This document shows, one piece after another, positions 1 through 8,649 of a stretch of 36,603 nucleotides of DNA (the first letter of the stretch is position 1; each line of letters begins with the position of its first letter). The stretch is from Mycobacterium sp. (GTDB taxonomy: Bacteria > Actinomycetota > Actinomycetes > Mycobacteriales > Mycobacteriaceae). The stretch is from assembly GCA_025965975.1 (NCBI GenBank), contig JAOPVX010000180.1, positions 1-36,603 of the forward strand, in the 5' to 3' direction. The position numbers were made by a program, and so were the translations under genes. The notes below the pieces were generated by a model. It was not told the DNA's origin, searched no databases, and saw only the letters and a list, made by a program, of their open reading frames with translations.

Positions 1-1675
1 CGCCTGCGACCCTGCGGCAGGCGACGTGTCGCGCCGCGACGTAGCCGAACACCATCGTGCTCGCGATGCTCGCGCCGGCACCCGGATACGTTCGGCCCAT
101 CACCGTGGCTGTCGTGTTGCCCGTCGCGTACAGACCGTCGATCACCTGATCGTTCTCGTCGATCACCTGTGCGTGCTCGTTGGTGATCACTCCCCCGCAC
201 GTGCCGACGTCGGCCGGGAACACCTGAGTGGCGTAGTACGGCCCATGATCGATCGGCCCGAGCGCGGCATTGGGCTTGTACCCGGGATCACCCAAGCAGA
301 TGTTGTACGCTGACTGGCCGCGGCCGAAGTCGGGATCGAGACCCTTGGCGGCGAACTCGTTGAAGCGCTTTACCGTGCTTTCCAATGCGTCGGCAGGAAC
401 ATCGATCTGGCGCGCGAGTTCGCCGATCGTGGCGGCGCGCTTGACGGCGCCCTGCTCGATCACCGCTTCGGGGATGGTGCGCTTCTGGAATGGGTTTGCG
501 CCCGAGACGTATCTGCCGAGATAGCCTTCGTCGAAGACCTGCCAGCACGGCACGGCCTTGTTGGCGTACATCGCCTTGCCGACTTCGACATAGGAGTTCG
601 ACTCGTTGCAGAACCGCTTGCCGGTTCCGTCGACGTAGATAGCCCCTGGCCTCTGCCGCCCCGAGCCGACGGCGCGGGCGCGGGGGTCTGCGATGAAAAC
701 CGTTGGGAGCCACCAGGCCTCGTCCAATAAGTCGGTTTTCGCACCTAGCTGCATCGCTGTCTGCAGTACTTCACCGGTGTCGCCGGGGTTCGAGAGCGAC
801 CACTGTGCCTCATTGGGCTGGTCGCCGCTGTACCGACGGCGCATTTCCGCGTTGCGACTGAAGCCTCCCGCTGCGAGCAGGACGCCCTTACGCGCCTGGA
901 CGTTGAGTGAGGTGCCGTCCCTAGTGAGTCGGGCGCCGACGACGCGACCGTCCTCGACAATGAGATCGTCCATCGCGGTGTTCGTCCACACCGGTGGCTC
1001 GCCGCGCAAGTCGATCAGCACCCTGAGCATCTGACCGATGAGTGACGCACCGTTGGTCAGGAGGTCGCGACGCCGGAGTCGGGCCGCCCTGGTACGCAGG
1101 AAGACCCGCATGGCTACTGCGAACGCTCGCGGCGAGCGGTTGAAGTACTGCACTGAACGCAGCTCGCTGGTCTTCACCACGAATCCGCGGTTCCAATTCT
1201 TGTCCATCCGCTGGAGCTTGTCGCTCCAGTCCCCTAACGCTGCCGCGTCGTACGGGATGCCCTCGACCGAACGTCCCGCTGCGTTGCCGCCCTTGTGATT
1301 CGGGTAGTAGTCGCTATACCCGGGGCATCGCACCATGCGAACACCTTTACCGACGAGGAAATCGATCATCTCGTTGCCGGCGGTGAGGAACATCTCGCGG
1401 CGCGCGGGCGACGACGCTTCACCGATGTCGCCGACGACGTCGTCGAAGTAGGCCAGGCCGTCCTCGTGGGAATCCGGTATGCCCTCCGCCCGCATCAACG
1501 GGTTGTTCGGCAGCCACACCATGCCGCCCGACATTCCGGTCGCCCCGCCGATGAGGGCCTGCTTCTCGACGATCAGCGGCTCGAGTCCGGCATCGAGCGT
1601 CGCGAGCGCCGCGACCATTCCGCCCCCGCCGCTTCCCGCGATGAGCAGGTCGACGGACGTGTCCCAGTCGGTCAT
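1..1675 (-). CDS. FAD-dependent 3-ketosteroid delta1-dehydrogenase-like protein (3' end beyond window)
   Basis: Partial gene: about 558 residues are readable from the ATG at 1675 with no stop before base 1, close to the family's usual 560-570. Near the N-terminus is a dinucleotide-binding GSGGGG run followed by VEKQALIGGATGMSGGMVW, and near the C-terminus GLYATGNTTATVMGRTYPGAGA, with the Tyr-Pro-Gly-x-Gly signature of KstD-type flavoproteins. A YYATQVFPADVGTCGG stretch also fits. Family role: FAD-dependent 1,2-desaturation of 3-ketosteroids or related ring ketones. Its ATG overlaps the stop of the upstream Rieske oxygenase gene by 4 nt (ATGA), so the two are probably translated together. The family also contains fumarate reductase-like and other ketone dehydrogenases, so the steroid substrate is an inference. 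Confidence 0.85.
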   Translation of the reverse strand, partial: MTDWDTSVDLLIAGSGGGGMVAALATLDAGLEPLIVEKQALIGGATGMSGGMVWLPNNPLMRAEGIPDSHEDGLAYFDDVVGDIGEASSPARREMFLTAGNEMIDFLVGKGVRMVRCPGYSDYYPNHKGGNAAGRSVEGIPYDAAALGDWSDKLQRMDKNWNRGFVVKTSELRSVQYFNRSPRAFAVAMRVFLRTRAARLRRRDLLTNGASLIGQMLRVLIDLRGEPPVWTNTAMDDLIVEDGRVVGARLTRDGTSLNVQARKGVLLAAGGFSRNAEMRRRYSGDQPNEAQWSLSNPGDTGEVLQTAMQLGAKTDLLDEAWWLPTVFIADPRARAVGSGRQRPGAIYVDGTGKRFCNESNSYVEVGKAMYANKAVPCWQVFDEGYLGRYVSGANPFQKRTIPEAVIEQGAVKRAATIGELARQIDVPADALESTVKRFNEFAAKGLDPDFGRGQSAYNICLGDPGYKPNAALGPIDHGPYYATQVFPADVGTCGGVITNEHAQVIDENDQVIDGLYATGNTTATVMGRTYPGAGASIASTMVFGYVAARHVACRRVAG

Positions 1676-3030
1676 CGGGCCTGCGACCTCACGGGTTCGG
1701 ACAGCCCGAGTTCGGCGACGGGTACGTCGATGGTGGTGTTGGTTTTCTGGATTGCCCCCACGAGCCGCTCGTAGGGCACGCCGGCCAGGAAGCCATCAAC
1801 GACGCGCTCGAAGTTCGAGATCAGCCCTTCGATTTCCGTCGACAACCGCATGAAGTCGAATCCCTTGGCGTGCAGGCCTTTTTGCTGTCGGGGCAGGTTC
1901 GAGAAATCCTGTGCCGGGATCGTCGGCCAGCTCGGGTCATCGGGAGCCAGCGGCTCGGGCGGGGTGGGTCTACCGGGTGAGCGGTCGCCAGGGTAGCGGG
2001 TGAGCGACCAGATCTCGAAGAGCGTCTCCTCGGGACCGAGCGGCCGGATCCGGTACGACGATGCGCTGCTGTAGGTGGGCAGGATGAAGTAGTGCGGGAA
2101 GCAGAACCCGATCGGGTCGATGACGCCGCGACGATCCAGATCGTTCAGGTCGGGAAAGTCGCAGCCACGGGCCCGGTGCCACGTCGTGACCGCGTCGTTG
2201 ACCGCGGCGCGCCAGCCCGCCATCGCCGCGGCCGGATCGTCGGGGAGCGACATGTTCTGCAGCCCCTCGGCGATGCGGACGTCGTTCTCGTGGGTCATCC
2301 CTCCCATGCCGGTGCCGAGTGTCCGCATGAAGTGCAGGCTCGTCTCGATGATGGGGTGCACCGACGACGCTGCCCTGCTGTGCGACGACGGCAGCAATTG
2401 CGGGTGGGTCTGCGGGACGTGGTAGCCCTCCATGAAGGCTTCGGTCGCCAGCTTCCAGTTCACCGGGAGCAGGCACGACTTCCACCATTCGGTGCGCAGC
2501 GCGTCCACCTTCCATTCGTCGTGCTTGGACGCGAACGGCTCGAGGCAGTCACGCAACGGCGGCGCGTCGTCGTCGAGGTTGATCCATGCGCACCCACCCC
2601 ACAGCTCGCACCTGACCGGGGCGAGGCGCAGATCGTCGGCACCGAGGTTGCTTTCGTCGAAAACCTCGGGCCGCAACACGAAGCTGTTGGCACCGTCAAG
2701 GCCCCAGCACCAGCCGTGGAACGGGCAGACGAAGCTGCGGCGCGACCCGCTTCCCTCGACGAGCTTCATGCCGCGGTGGCGACAGGAGTTGTAGAAGGCG
2801 CGAACGTTGTCGTCGTCGAGCCGGACGACGATCACCGACTGGTCGAGGATCTCGTACTCGACGAAGTCGCCGCGCGCGGGGATCTCCTCGAGCCGGCACG
2901 CCATCTGCCACACCCTTGGCCAGAACAACTCGGCCTCGAGGGCGTAGAACTCCTCGTCGTAGTAGCGCTGTTTGGGGATCCGGTCCACAGCCTGGACCGC
3001 CCACGGAACGGGAAGCGGTGTCCAGTTCAC
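1672..3030 (-). CDS. Rieske non-heme iron ring-hydroxylating oxygenase, alpha subunit
   Basis: 452 residues if translation starts at the GTG at 3030, which has a GGAGG 13 nt upstream. The frame is open further upstream, but that part lies over the divergent gene and does not look like protein. The Rieske [2Fe-2S] ligands are visible as C83-R-H85 and C102-P-F-H105. The mononuclear iron site is E201-x2-H204-x4-H209, and a QD motif near residue 400 may supply the acidic ligand. The family hydroxylates aromatic or steroid rings using electrons from a separate reductase. No ferredoxin or reductase gene is nearby, so these must come from elsewhere. The gene is coupled by a 4-nt overlap to the KstD-like flavoprotein, which suggests consecutive steps on one ring substrate. 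Confidence 0.88.
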   Translation of the reverse strand: MNWTPLPVPWAVQAVDRIPKQRYYDEEFYALEAELFWPRVWQMACRLEEIPARGDFVEYEILDQSVIVVRLDDDNVRAFYNSCRHRGMKLVEGSGSRRSFVCPFHGWCWGLDGANSFVLRPEVFDESNLGADDLRLAPVRCELWGGCAWINLDDDAPPLRDCLEPFASKHDEWKVDALRTEWWKSCLLPVNWKLATEAFMEGYHVPQTHPQLLPSSHSRAASSVHPIIETSLHFMRTLGTGMGGMTHENDVRIAEGLQNMSLPDDPAAAMAGWRAAVNDAVTTWHRARGCDFPDLNDLDRRGVIDPIGFCFPHYFILPTYSSASSYRIRPLGPEETLFEIWSLTRYPGDRSPGRPTPPEPLAPDDPSWPTIPAQDFSNLPRQQKGLHAKGFDFMRLSTEIEGLISNFERVVDGFLAGVPYERLVGAIQKTNTTIDVPVAELGLSEPVRSQAR

Positions 3031-3082
3031 TTCGGTCAGTCTGCCTCCGGCGTTGGGAATTGCGATCGGCCAGCGGTTTCGT

Positions 3083-3088
3083 ATCTTA
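3083..3088 (-). promoter_or_regulatory. Probable -10 element of the Rieske/KstD operon
   Basis: TAAGAT fits the mycobacterial SigA -10 pattern TAnnnT and lies about 55 nt upstream of the GTG at 3030, within an AT-rich patch in otherwise GC-rich DNA. No good -35 is seen, which is common in mycobacteria. Confidence 0.4.
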
Positions 3089-3166
3089 GCAAAAATAGCA
3101 AGTTCGGCTTGAGTGTTTGGTGTGCGAATACTGGAACACGAACGAACGCGTTTACCGGGAGGAACG

Positions 3167-3421
3167 ATGGACACCTGGATCGACGAGCTTGCGCGCGCCC
3201 TTGGCGAGGAGCCACTGACGACAACGGAAACCATCCGGCTGCTTGACGCAGCCCGCGATGTCGCGCATCGGGTCGAGCGCAAGATGACTCCGCTTTCTGC
3301 GTTCGTGATCGGCTGCGCCGTCGGACGCAACGTCGCGGGCGGGGCGGACCGTACCGAGACGCTCAGCGCGACGCTGAGGCAGCTCGAGGCCGCGCTCCCT
3401 CCGGCAGCGCCGGAGCTTTAA
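3167..3421 (+). CDS. DUF6457 family small protein
   Basis: 84 residues. The ATG at 3167 has a GGGAGGA ribosome binding site at 3158-3164. A longer reading from 3113 has no such site. The protein begins MDTWIDELARALG, has a central VAHRVERKMTPLSAFVIGCA segment and a C-terminal helix. The pattern matches the small all-helical actinobacterial DUF6457 family, sometimes found near or fused to molybdenum cofactor proteins. No catalytic motif is visible and function is unknown. It is divergent from the Rieske oxygenase over a 136-bp intergenic region. Its stop codon lies inside the first unit of a 14-bp tandem repeat. Confidence 0.75.
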   Translation: MDTWIDELARALGEEPLTTTETIRLLDAARDVAHRVERKMTPLSAFVIGCAVGRNVAGGADRTETLSATLRQLEAALPPAAPEL

Positions 3422-3469
3422 CCGAGCAGCTTTAACTGGGCAGCTTTGACTGGGCAGCTTTAACTGGGC
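3414..3469 (+). repeat. 14-bp tandem repeat, four units
   Basis: Four consecutive copies of AGCTTTAACTGGGC (first unit with two changes, third with one), followed by two decayed GGGC-ending half units to about 3490. The array overlaps the last codons and TAA stop of the DUF6457 gene. Because 14 is not a multiple of 3, the units carry TAA or TGA in changing frames. It may act as a transcription or translation barrier, or be simple slippage product. Confidence 0.85.
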
Positions 3470-3682
3470 AATGTCGGGCAACGCTGGGCACCGAAGCGCA
3501 TTGTAGGAAATCGGCGCCGCGTCGCGAAGCTGCGCGTTCGCGGGCTGGGGATCGGCGGTGATGTCGACGTCATCGGGGTCGTAATGGACGTCGGTGTCGC
3601 CGGCGATCGCCACGGCCGCCCATTTCTGGCAAATATTGGCGGCGACGTAAGGGGCATCTTCGTCGGTGAGCCTGCCGAAAAC
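3470..3682 (-). pseudogene. Coding-like stretch of unknown function lacking a normal start
   Basis: The minus strand reads as a plausible 70-residue protein (FGRLTDEDAPYVAANICQKW, then acidic HYDPDDVDITADPQPANAQL), with strong C/G at third codon positions and no competing gene on the plus strand. No ATG, GTG or TTG precedes it in frame. A GGGGAG ribosome-site-like run sits 8 nt before a GTT codon at 3682, where GTG might once have been. The frame runs on through the tandem repeat without its own stop. It lies opposite the TetR gene and shares the palindromic operator region, so it may have been the divergent target of that regulator. I do not recognise the family. It may be a decayed gene or only a chance open frame. 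Confidence 0.35.
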
Positions 3683-3700
3683 GAAGATCGCTCCCCGGTT

Positions 3701-3718
3701 GTTGGGCGATCGCCCAAC
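3701..3718. promoter_or_regulatory. Perfect 18-bp palindrome, probable TetR operator
   Basis: GTTGGGCGATCGCCCAAC is a perfect inverted repeat ending 15 bp before the ATG of the TetR gene at 3734. Position, length and symmetry are typical of an autoregulatory TetR-family operator in a divergent intergenic region. Confidence 0.65.
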
Positions 3719-3733
3719 GTTTAGGCTGCCGCT

Positions 3734-4408
3734 ATGTCGAGCAGCCCCGCTGACGAGCGGCCAAGGGTTGGCCGGGAGGCGACGAAGGAGGCGCTGATCG
3801 AGGCAACCGCCCAAATCATGGTCGACGAGGGGTATGCCGCGGCGACGTCGCGGCGGGTGGCAGCCAAGGCCGGGGTCAAGCCGGCCCTCGTGCACTACTA
3901 CTTCCCGAGCATGGACGACCTGTTGGTGGCCGTGCTGCGCGACAAGGCCGAGACCAACCTGCAGCGGCAGCGCAAGGCGATCGCCGAGACCGAGCCGCTG
4001 CACGCGTTGTGGCATCTCAGCGGTGCGCACGACGCGCAGTTGTTCACTGAGTTCCTTGCGATGGCCAACCATCGCAAGGCCATCCGCAGCGAAATCTCTT
4101 CCTATGCAATGCGTTTCCGCGATCTTGAAGAGGGTGCGATGACCCTGGCGCTGAAGGCCCGGGGTATCGACCTCGAGTCGTTTCCTCCGGTGGTCATGTC
4201 GATGATCATGGGCAGCCTTGCGCGCATGGTGCTCCACGAACAGGGCCTCGGCATCACTCGCGGTCACGAGGAAGCAAGAGTTTTCATCGAGCAATGCCTT
4301 GACCGCTTCGAAATGCCCTCATGGGACGACGAGCAGCGCGAAGCTGGGCGGCACCGTGACCCAGGCCGCTCTGGGGGTGCGGAGGTGACCAGCAACACAA
4401 TTACTTGA
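3734..4408 (+). CDS. TetR/AcrR family transcriptional regulator
   Basis: 224 residues. The N-terminal DNA-binding domain spans roughly residues 13-66 (TKEALIEATAQIMVDEGYAA, then SRRVAAKAGVKPALVHYYFP), with the usual HYYF end of the recognition helix. The rest is an alpha-helical ligand domain with a low-complexity tail. Start chosen at ATG 3734, just downstream of the 18-bp palindrome. The gene lies upstream of and in the same direction as the mmpS-mmpL operon, 105 bp away. It probably represses itself and possibly that operon or the decayed divergent frame. The ligand is unknown. Confidence 0.85.
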   Translation: MSSSPADERPRVGREATKEALIEATAQIMVDEGYAAATSRRVAAKAGVKPALVHYYFPSMDDLLVAVLRDKAETNLQRQRKAIAETEPLHALWHLSGAHDAQLFTEFLAMANHRKAIRSEISSYAMRFRDLEEGAMTLALKARGIDLESFPPVVMSMIMGSLARMVLHEQGLGITRGHEEARVFIEQCLDRFEMPSWDDEQREAGRHRDPGRSGGAEVTSNTIT

Positions 4409-4513
4409 GCTAATCTGTTTCGCGGCGAGAAGTTATACCGGCTAAGTTAAGGGCTGACCTGCAGTCGGTAGGCACAAGAAGAGGGCATAAATGGGTAGCG
4501 AACGTCGGGGGCG

Positions 4514-4951
4514 ATGGGTTCGATGATGCGTCTCGCCAAACGCACGTGGGTACTGCTGGTGATCCTGCTGGTGGTGGTCGTGGCGGCGTTCTGTGTGGAC
4601 CGCTTCCGCGGATTCTTCGGCCACACCGTACTCACCAAGCCGGGCGCCGGCCTGGTCAATGACCCCGCGCCGTTCAACCCAAAGGTCGTGAAGTACGACA
4701 TTTTCGGAACCGGAGGGGCGGCGACGATCAATTACCTTGACCTCGACGCGCAGCCGCAGAAGGCCGAGAACGTCGCGTTGCCGTGGTCGCTCACCCTCAC
4801 CACGACTGCACCCGCCTCTAGCCCCAACATCGTCGCCCAGGGCGACGGCGACACCATCACGTGCCGGATCACGGTCGACGGGGTCGTCAAAGACGAGAGG
4901 ACCACGGACGGATTGAACGCCCAGACCTTCTGCTTGGTGAAGTCCGCATGA
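4514..4951 (+). CDS. MmpS family transport accessory protein
   Basis: 145 residues from ATG 4514. ATG 4523 is an equally possible start. A short basic N-terminus leads into one membrane helix ([15 protein letters not shown]), then an extracytoplasmic domain with the MmpS patterns [49 protein letters not shown] and a C-terminal FCLVKSA. MmpS proteins assist the partner MmpL in exporting lipids or siderophores across the inner membrane. The stop overlaps the mmpL start by 4 nt (ATGA), so the two are translationally coupled. This is the first gene of a five-gene operon. Confidence 0.9.
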   Translation: MGSMMRLAKRTWVLLVILLVVVVAAFCVDRFRGFFGHTVLTKPGAGLVNDPAPFNPKVVKYDIFGTGGAATINYLDLDAQPQKAENVALPWSLTLTTTAPASSPNIVAQGDGDTITCRITVDGVVKDERTTDGLNAQTFCLVKSA

Positions 4952-7848
4952 GCAACACACACGTCGGCGCGCACCCGATGATCCCCCGCTTCATTCGCCT
5001 GTTCTGCGTGCCGATCTTCCTTGGCTGGATAGCCATCGTCGTGATGGTCAACATCATCGCGCCCCAGCTGGAGACGGTCGGCGAGTCACACGCAGTGTCG
5101 CTGGCCCCCAACGATGCGCCGTCGCTGCAGGCGATGGAACGCGTCGGCAAGGATTTCAAGGAGTTCGACTCCAACAGCTCGGCGATGGTCGTCCTGGAAG
5201 GCGACCAAGCTCTCGGTGACTCTGCCCATAAGTACTACGACGGGTTGATCGACAAGCTCGAGGCCGACACGAAGCACGTCGAGCACGTCCAGAACTTCTG
5301 GGGTGATCCGCTGACCGCGTCGGGATCCCAAAGCGCCGACGGCAAGTCCGCCTACGTTCAGCTCTACCTGTCAGGCAACCAAGGTGAGAGCCTGGCGAAC
5401 GAGTCCGTCCAATCGGTCCGCGACATCGTGGCCAACAGTGCGCCGCCACCGGGGATCAAGGCCTACGTCACCGGCCCCGCACCGCTGACCAACGACCAGC
5501 ACCACGCCGGCGACAAGAGCGTCAAGCTCATCACCATGATCACCATCTGCGTGATCTTTTTGATGCTGCTGTTCGTCTACCGATCCATCCTCACCGTGCT
5601 TCTCGTCTTGGTGATGATGTTCATCGAGCTGGCGGCGGCAAGGGGAATCGTCGCGGCTCTTGGCTATTACGACCTCATCGGGCTTTCGACGTTCGCCGTC
5701 AACCTGCTCACGACGCTGGCCATCGCGGCGGGAACGGACTACGCGATCTTCCTCGTCGGCCGCTACCACGAAGCGCGTTCAGCGGGCGAGGATCGCGAAA
5801 CCGCGTTCTACACGATGTATCACGGCACCGCCCACGTCATTCTGGGATCGGGCCTGACCATCGCAGGCGCGACGTTCTGCCTGCACTTCACGAGGCTGCC
5901 CTACTTCCAAACACTTGGCATTCCCTTGGCGATCGGCATGCTCGTCGCCGTTGCTGCGGCGCTGACGATGGCGCCCGCCCTGCTGACCATTTGCAGTCGG
6001 TTCGGCCTCTTCGATCCGAAGCGGATGACCCAGACGCGCGGCTGGCGCCGCATCGGTGCTGCGATCGTGCGTTGGCCTGGCCCGATCCTCGCGGCTTCAG
6101 TGGCTCTCGCACTGGTGGGTCTGCTGGCGCTGCCGTCTTACGCGCCGAGTTACAACGACCGCAACTACCTGCCGCCCGACATCCCGGCCAATCAGGGCTA
6201 CGCAGCGGCCGACCGGCACTTCCCGCAGGCCCGGATGAACCCGGAAATGCTGCTGGTCGAGACCGACCATGACGTGCGCAACTCGGCGGACATGTTGGTC
6301 GTCGACCGCATTGCCAGGGGCATCTTCCACATTCCCGGCATCGGCAGGGTGCAGGCCATCACCAGGCCGCAGGGCACACCCATCGAGCACACGTCGATCC
6401 CGTTCCTGATCAGCATGCAGGGCACCACCCAGCAGATGAACCAGGACTACATGGACAGGGTCATGGCCAACATGCTCAAGCAGGCCAACGACATGCAGAC
6501 GACCATCGCCACGATGGAGAGGATGCAAAACCTGACTCAGCAGATGGCCGACACCACGCACGGCATGGTCGCCAAGATGCACGGGATGACCGTCGACATC
6601 CAGGAGCTGCGAGATCACATAGCCGATTTCGACGACTTCTTCCGCCCGCTGCGCAACTACTTCTATTGGGAGCCGCACTGTTACGACATCCCGGTCTGTT
6701 GGTCGGTTCGGTCGGTGTTCGACACTCTGGATGGCATCGACACCATGACCGACGACATCCAAAGTCTCATGCCGCTGATGGATCGCCTTGACACGCTGAT
6801 GCCGCAGTTGGTCGCGATCATGCCGTCGATGATCGACACGATGAAGAGCATGCGGAACATCACGCTGACGATGTATCAGAGCCAGAAGGGCCAGCAGGAC
6901 CAGACGAAGGCCATGCAGGAGAACCAGAACGCGATGGGTCAGGCATTTGATGCGTCCAAGAACGACGATTCGTTCTATCTGCCACCCGAGGTGTTCGACA
7001 ACGCGGACTTCAAACGCGGGCTGAAGATGTTCGTGTCACCGGACGGCCATGCGGTTCGGTTCATGATCTCCCACGAAGGAGATCCCGCGACCGCTGCAGG
7101 CATCAAGCTCATCCCGCAGATCAAGAACGCGGCGTTCGAGGCCATCAAGGGCACGCCATTGGAAGGCTCGCGCATCTACCTTGCGGGCACCGCGTCCACC
7201 TACAAGGACATGTCGGAGGGTTCGAACTGGGACCTTCTGGTCGCCGGAATCGCTTCGCTCTGTTTGATTTTCATCATCATGCTGTTGATCACTCGAGCGG
7301 TGATCGCTTCTGCGGTCATCGTGGGGACCGTCTTGTTGTCGCTGGGCACGTCCTTCGGGCTGTCCGTGCTCATCTGGCAGCACATCATCGGCGTCCAGCT
7401 GCACTGGATGATCCTTGCGATGTCGGTGATCATCCTGTTGGCGGTGGGATCCGACTACAACCTGCTGCTGGTGTCCCGGTTCAAGGAGGAGATCCACGCC
7501 GGCATCAACACGGGCATAATCCGGTCCATGGGCGGTACCGGTGCGGTGGTGACGTCTGCCGGCTTGGTGTTCGCGTTCACCATGATGTCGATGGTGGTCA
7601 GTGATCTCACCGTGGTCGGCCAGGTGGGCACGACCATCGGTCTTGGCCTGCTGTTCGACACGCTGGTCATCCGGTCGTTCATGACGCCGTCGATCGCGGC
7701 AATGATGGGCAGGTGGTTCTGGTGGCCACAGCGAGTGCGAGCTCGGCCCAAGCCGGTGCCATGGCCGACGCCGGCCCGCCACTCGGCCGACAACACCCCG
7801 GTCGGTGTCGGCGCCGGTGATGAACACCCAACGGGCCCAATCGGATAG
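4948..7848 (+). CDS. MmpL family RND lipid transporter
   Basis: 966 residues from the ATG at 4948, which overlaps the mmpS stop. A longer open reading is rejected. It has a typical RND layout of 12 membrane segments in two halves. The proton-relay Asp-Tyr pairs are present in [15 protein letters not shown] (near residue 262) and [15 protein letters not shown] (near 834). Between the halves, roughly residues 505-670, is a Met/Gln-rich coiled coil with [18 protein letters not shown]. This is the extracytoplasmic hairpin of the MmpL4/MmpL5 subgroup thought to bridge the periplasm. Probable role: proton-driven export of a lipid, glycopeptidolipid-like molecule or siderophore. The substrate cannot be read from sequence, but the downstream methyltransferase hints at a modified lipid. 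Confidence 0.92.
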   Translation: MSNTHVGAHPMIPRFIRLFCVPIFLGWIAIVVMVNIIAPQLETVGESHAVSLAPNDAPSLQAMERVGKDFKEFDSNSSAMVVLEGDQALGDSAHKYYDGLIDKLEADTKHVEHVQNFWGDPLTASGSQSADGKSAYVQLYLSGNQGESLANESVQSVRDIVANSAPPPGIKAYVTGPAPLTNDQHHAGDKSVKLITMITICVIFLMLLFVYRSILTVLLVLVMMFIELAAARGIVAALGYYDLIGLSTFAVNLLTTLAIAAGTDYAIFLVGRYHEARSAGEDRETAFYTMYHGTAHVILGSGLTIAGATFCLHFTRLPYFQTLGIPLAIGMLVAVAAALTMAPALLTICSRFGLFDPKRMTQTRGWRRIGAAIVRWPGPILAASVALALVGLLALPSYAPSYNDRNYLPPDIPANQGYAAADRHFPQARMNPEMLLVETDHDVRNSADMLVVDRIARGIFHIPGIGRVQAITRPQGTPIEHTSIPFLISMQGTTQQMNQDYMDRVMANMLKQANDMQTTIATMERMQNLTQQMADTTHGMVAKMHGMTVDIQELRDHIADFDDFFRPLRNYFYWEPHCYDIPVCWSVRSVFDTLDGIDTMTDDIQSLMPLMDRLDTLMPQLVAIMPSMIDTMKSMRNITLTMYQSQKGQQDQTKAMQENQNAMGQAFDASKNDDSFYLPPEVFDNADFKRGLKMFVSPDGHAVRFMISHEGDPATAAGIKLIPQIKNAAFEAIKGTPLEGSRIYLAGTASTYKDMSEGSNWDLLVAGIASLCLIFIIMLLITRAVIASAVIVGTVLLSLGTSFGLSVLIWQHIIGVQLHWMILAMSVIILLAVGSDYNLLLVSRFKEEIHAGINTGIIRSMGGTGAVVTSAGLVFAFTMMSMVVSDLTVVGQVGTTIGLGLLFDTLVIRSFMTPSIAAMMGRWFWWPQRVRARPKPVPWPTPARHSADNTPVGVGAGDEHPTGPIG

Positions 7849-7856
7849 GAGGATTG

Positions 7857-8198
7857 ATGAAGCGAATGCGACTCGCCGTCAGCGTCATTGCTGCACTTGC
7901 GCCTGCCGTTGTCCTCGCCGCGCCGGCACATGCCGACCCCGACGTCGACTTCGCCAACGAACTGCACACGTACGGCATTTACGGCCAGAAGGACTACAAC
8001 GCCTGGATCGGCAAAATAGTCTGCAAACGCCTGTACAACGGCGTCGACCCGGATGCCTACAAGTCGGCGGAGTTCATCTCACGGAACCTGCAGAAGGGCA
8101 GCACCACCGAGCAGTCGTGGCAGTTCCTCGGTGCGGCGCTGCGCACCTACTGCCCCGACAAGATGCCGGTTTTGGAACAAGCAGCGGCGCGACAATAA
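7857..8198 (+). CDS. DUF732-type secreted protein
   Basis: 113 residues. ATG 7857 has AGGAGG at 7847-7852, overlapping the mmpL stop; a TTG at 7854 is too close to that site. The signal peptide (MKRMRLAVSVIAALAP, cleavage near PAHADP) is followed by a small domain with VDFANELHTYGIYG, a Cys in KIVCKRL and a Cys in LRTYCPD, probably a disulfide. This fits the mycobacterial DUF732 family of small exported helical proteins, of unknown biochemical role. It is embedded in the mmpSL operon, so it may be a periplasmic partner of the transporter or its cargo. Confidence 0.82.
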   Translation: MKRMRLAVSVIAALAPAVVLAAPAHADPDVDFANELHTYGIYGQKDYNAWIGKIVCKRLYNGVDPDAYKSAEFISRNLQKGSTTEQSWQFLGAALRTYCPDKMPVLEQAAARQ

Positions 8199-8208
8199 GG
8201 AGTCGAAA

Positions 8209-8649
8209 ATGTTGATCAAAGTGAGTGTCGCCGCGGCTGCGGTAAGCGTGGCGGCGGTGGCCCTTCCCGCGCTGGCGTCAGCCGACTCCAGCGATGACTA
8301 CCCGATCCCCAACCGGATACTCAAGACCACCTGCACGGTCGATCAGTACATGGCCGCAGCGCGCGACGTCGAGCCGGTCTACTACGAGCGCTACATGACC
8401 GACTACAACAACAGGCCGCCCGACATTGAGCAGGGCGCCCGCGACCGAATCTACTGGTTCTTCTCGCTGGACTACGCGGGACGGCGGCAGTATTCGGAGG
8501 ACACCGCGACCAACGTCTACTACGAGCAGATGGCAACTCACTGGGGCAACTGGGCGAAGCTGTTCTTCAACAACAAGGGCGTCGCCGCGCGCACCACCGA
8601 CGTCTGCGCCGGCTACCCGCCCAGCGACCCGTCCGTCTGGAATTGGTGA
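8209..8649 (+). CDS. DUF5078-type secreted protein
   Basis: 146 residues from ATG 8209 with AAGGAG at 8197-8202. A signal peptide (LIKVSVAAAAVSVAAVALPA, cleavage near ALASADS) precedes a compact domain rich in Tyr, Trp and Arg: PIPNRILKTTCTVDQYMAAA, VEPVYYERYMTDYNNRPPDI, HWGNWAKLFFNNKG. I recognise this as the mycobacterial DUF5078 family, an exported protein without known activity. Two Cys residues (TTCTV and TDVCAG) could form a disulfide. It sits 10 nt after the DUF732 gene and its stop overlaps the methyltransferase start, so it belongs to the mmpSL operon. Confidence 0.82.
   Translation: MLIKVSVAAAAVSVAAVALPALASADSSDDYPIPNRILKTTCTVDQYMAAARDVEPVYYERYMTDYNNRPPDIEQGARDRIYWFFSLDYAGRRQYSEDTATNVYYEQMATHWGNWAKLFFNNKGVAARTTDVCAGYPPSDPSVWNW

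Noticed and set aside
2092-3246. 384-residue plus-strand open frame
   Set aside because: It lies opposite the Rieske gene and its composition (Arg/Val/Asp-rich, no domain pattern) is that of a high-GC shadow frame.
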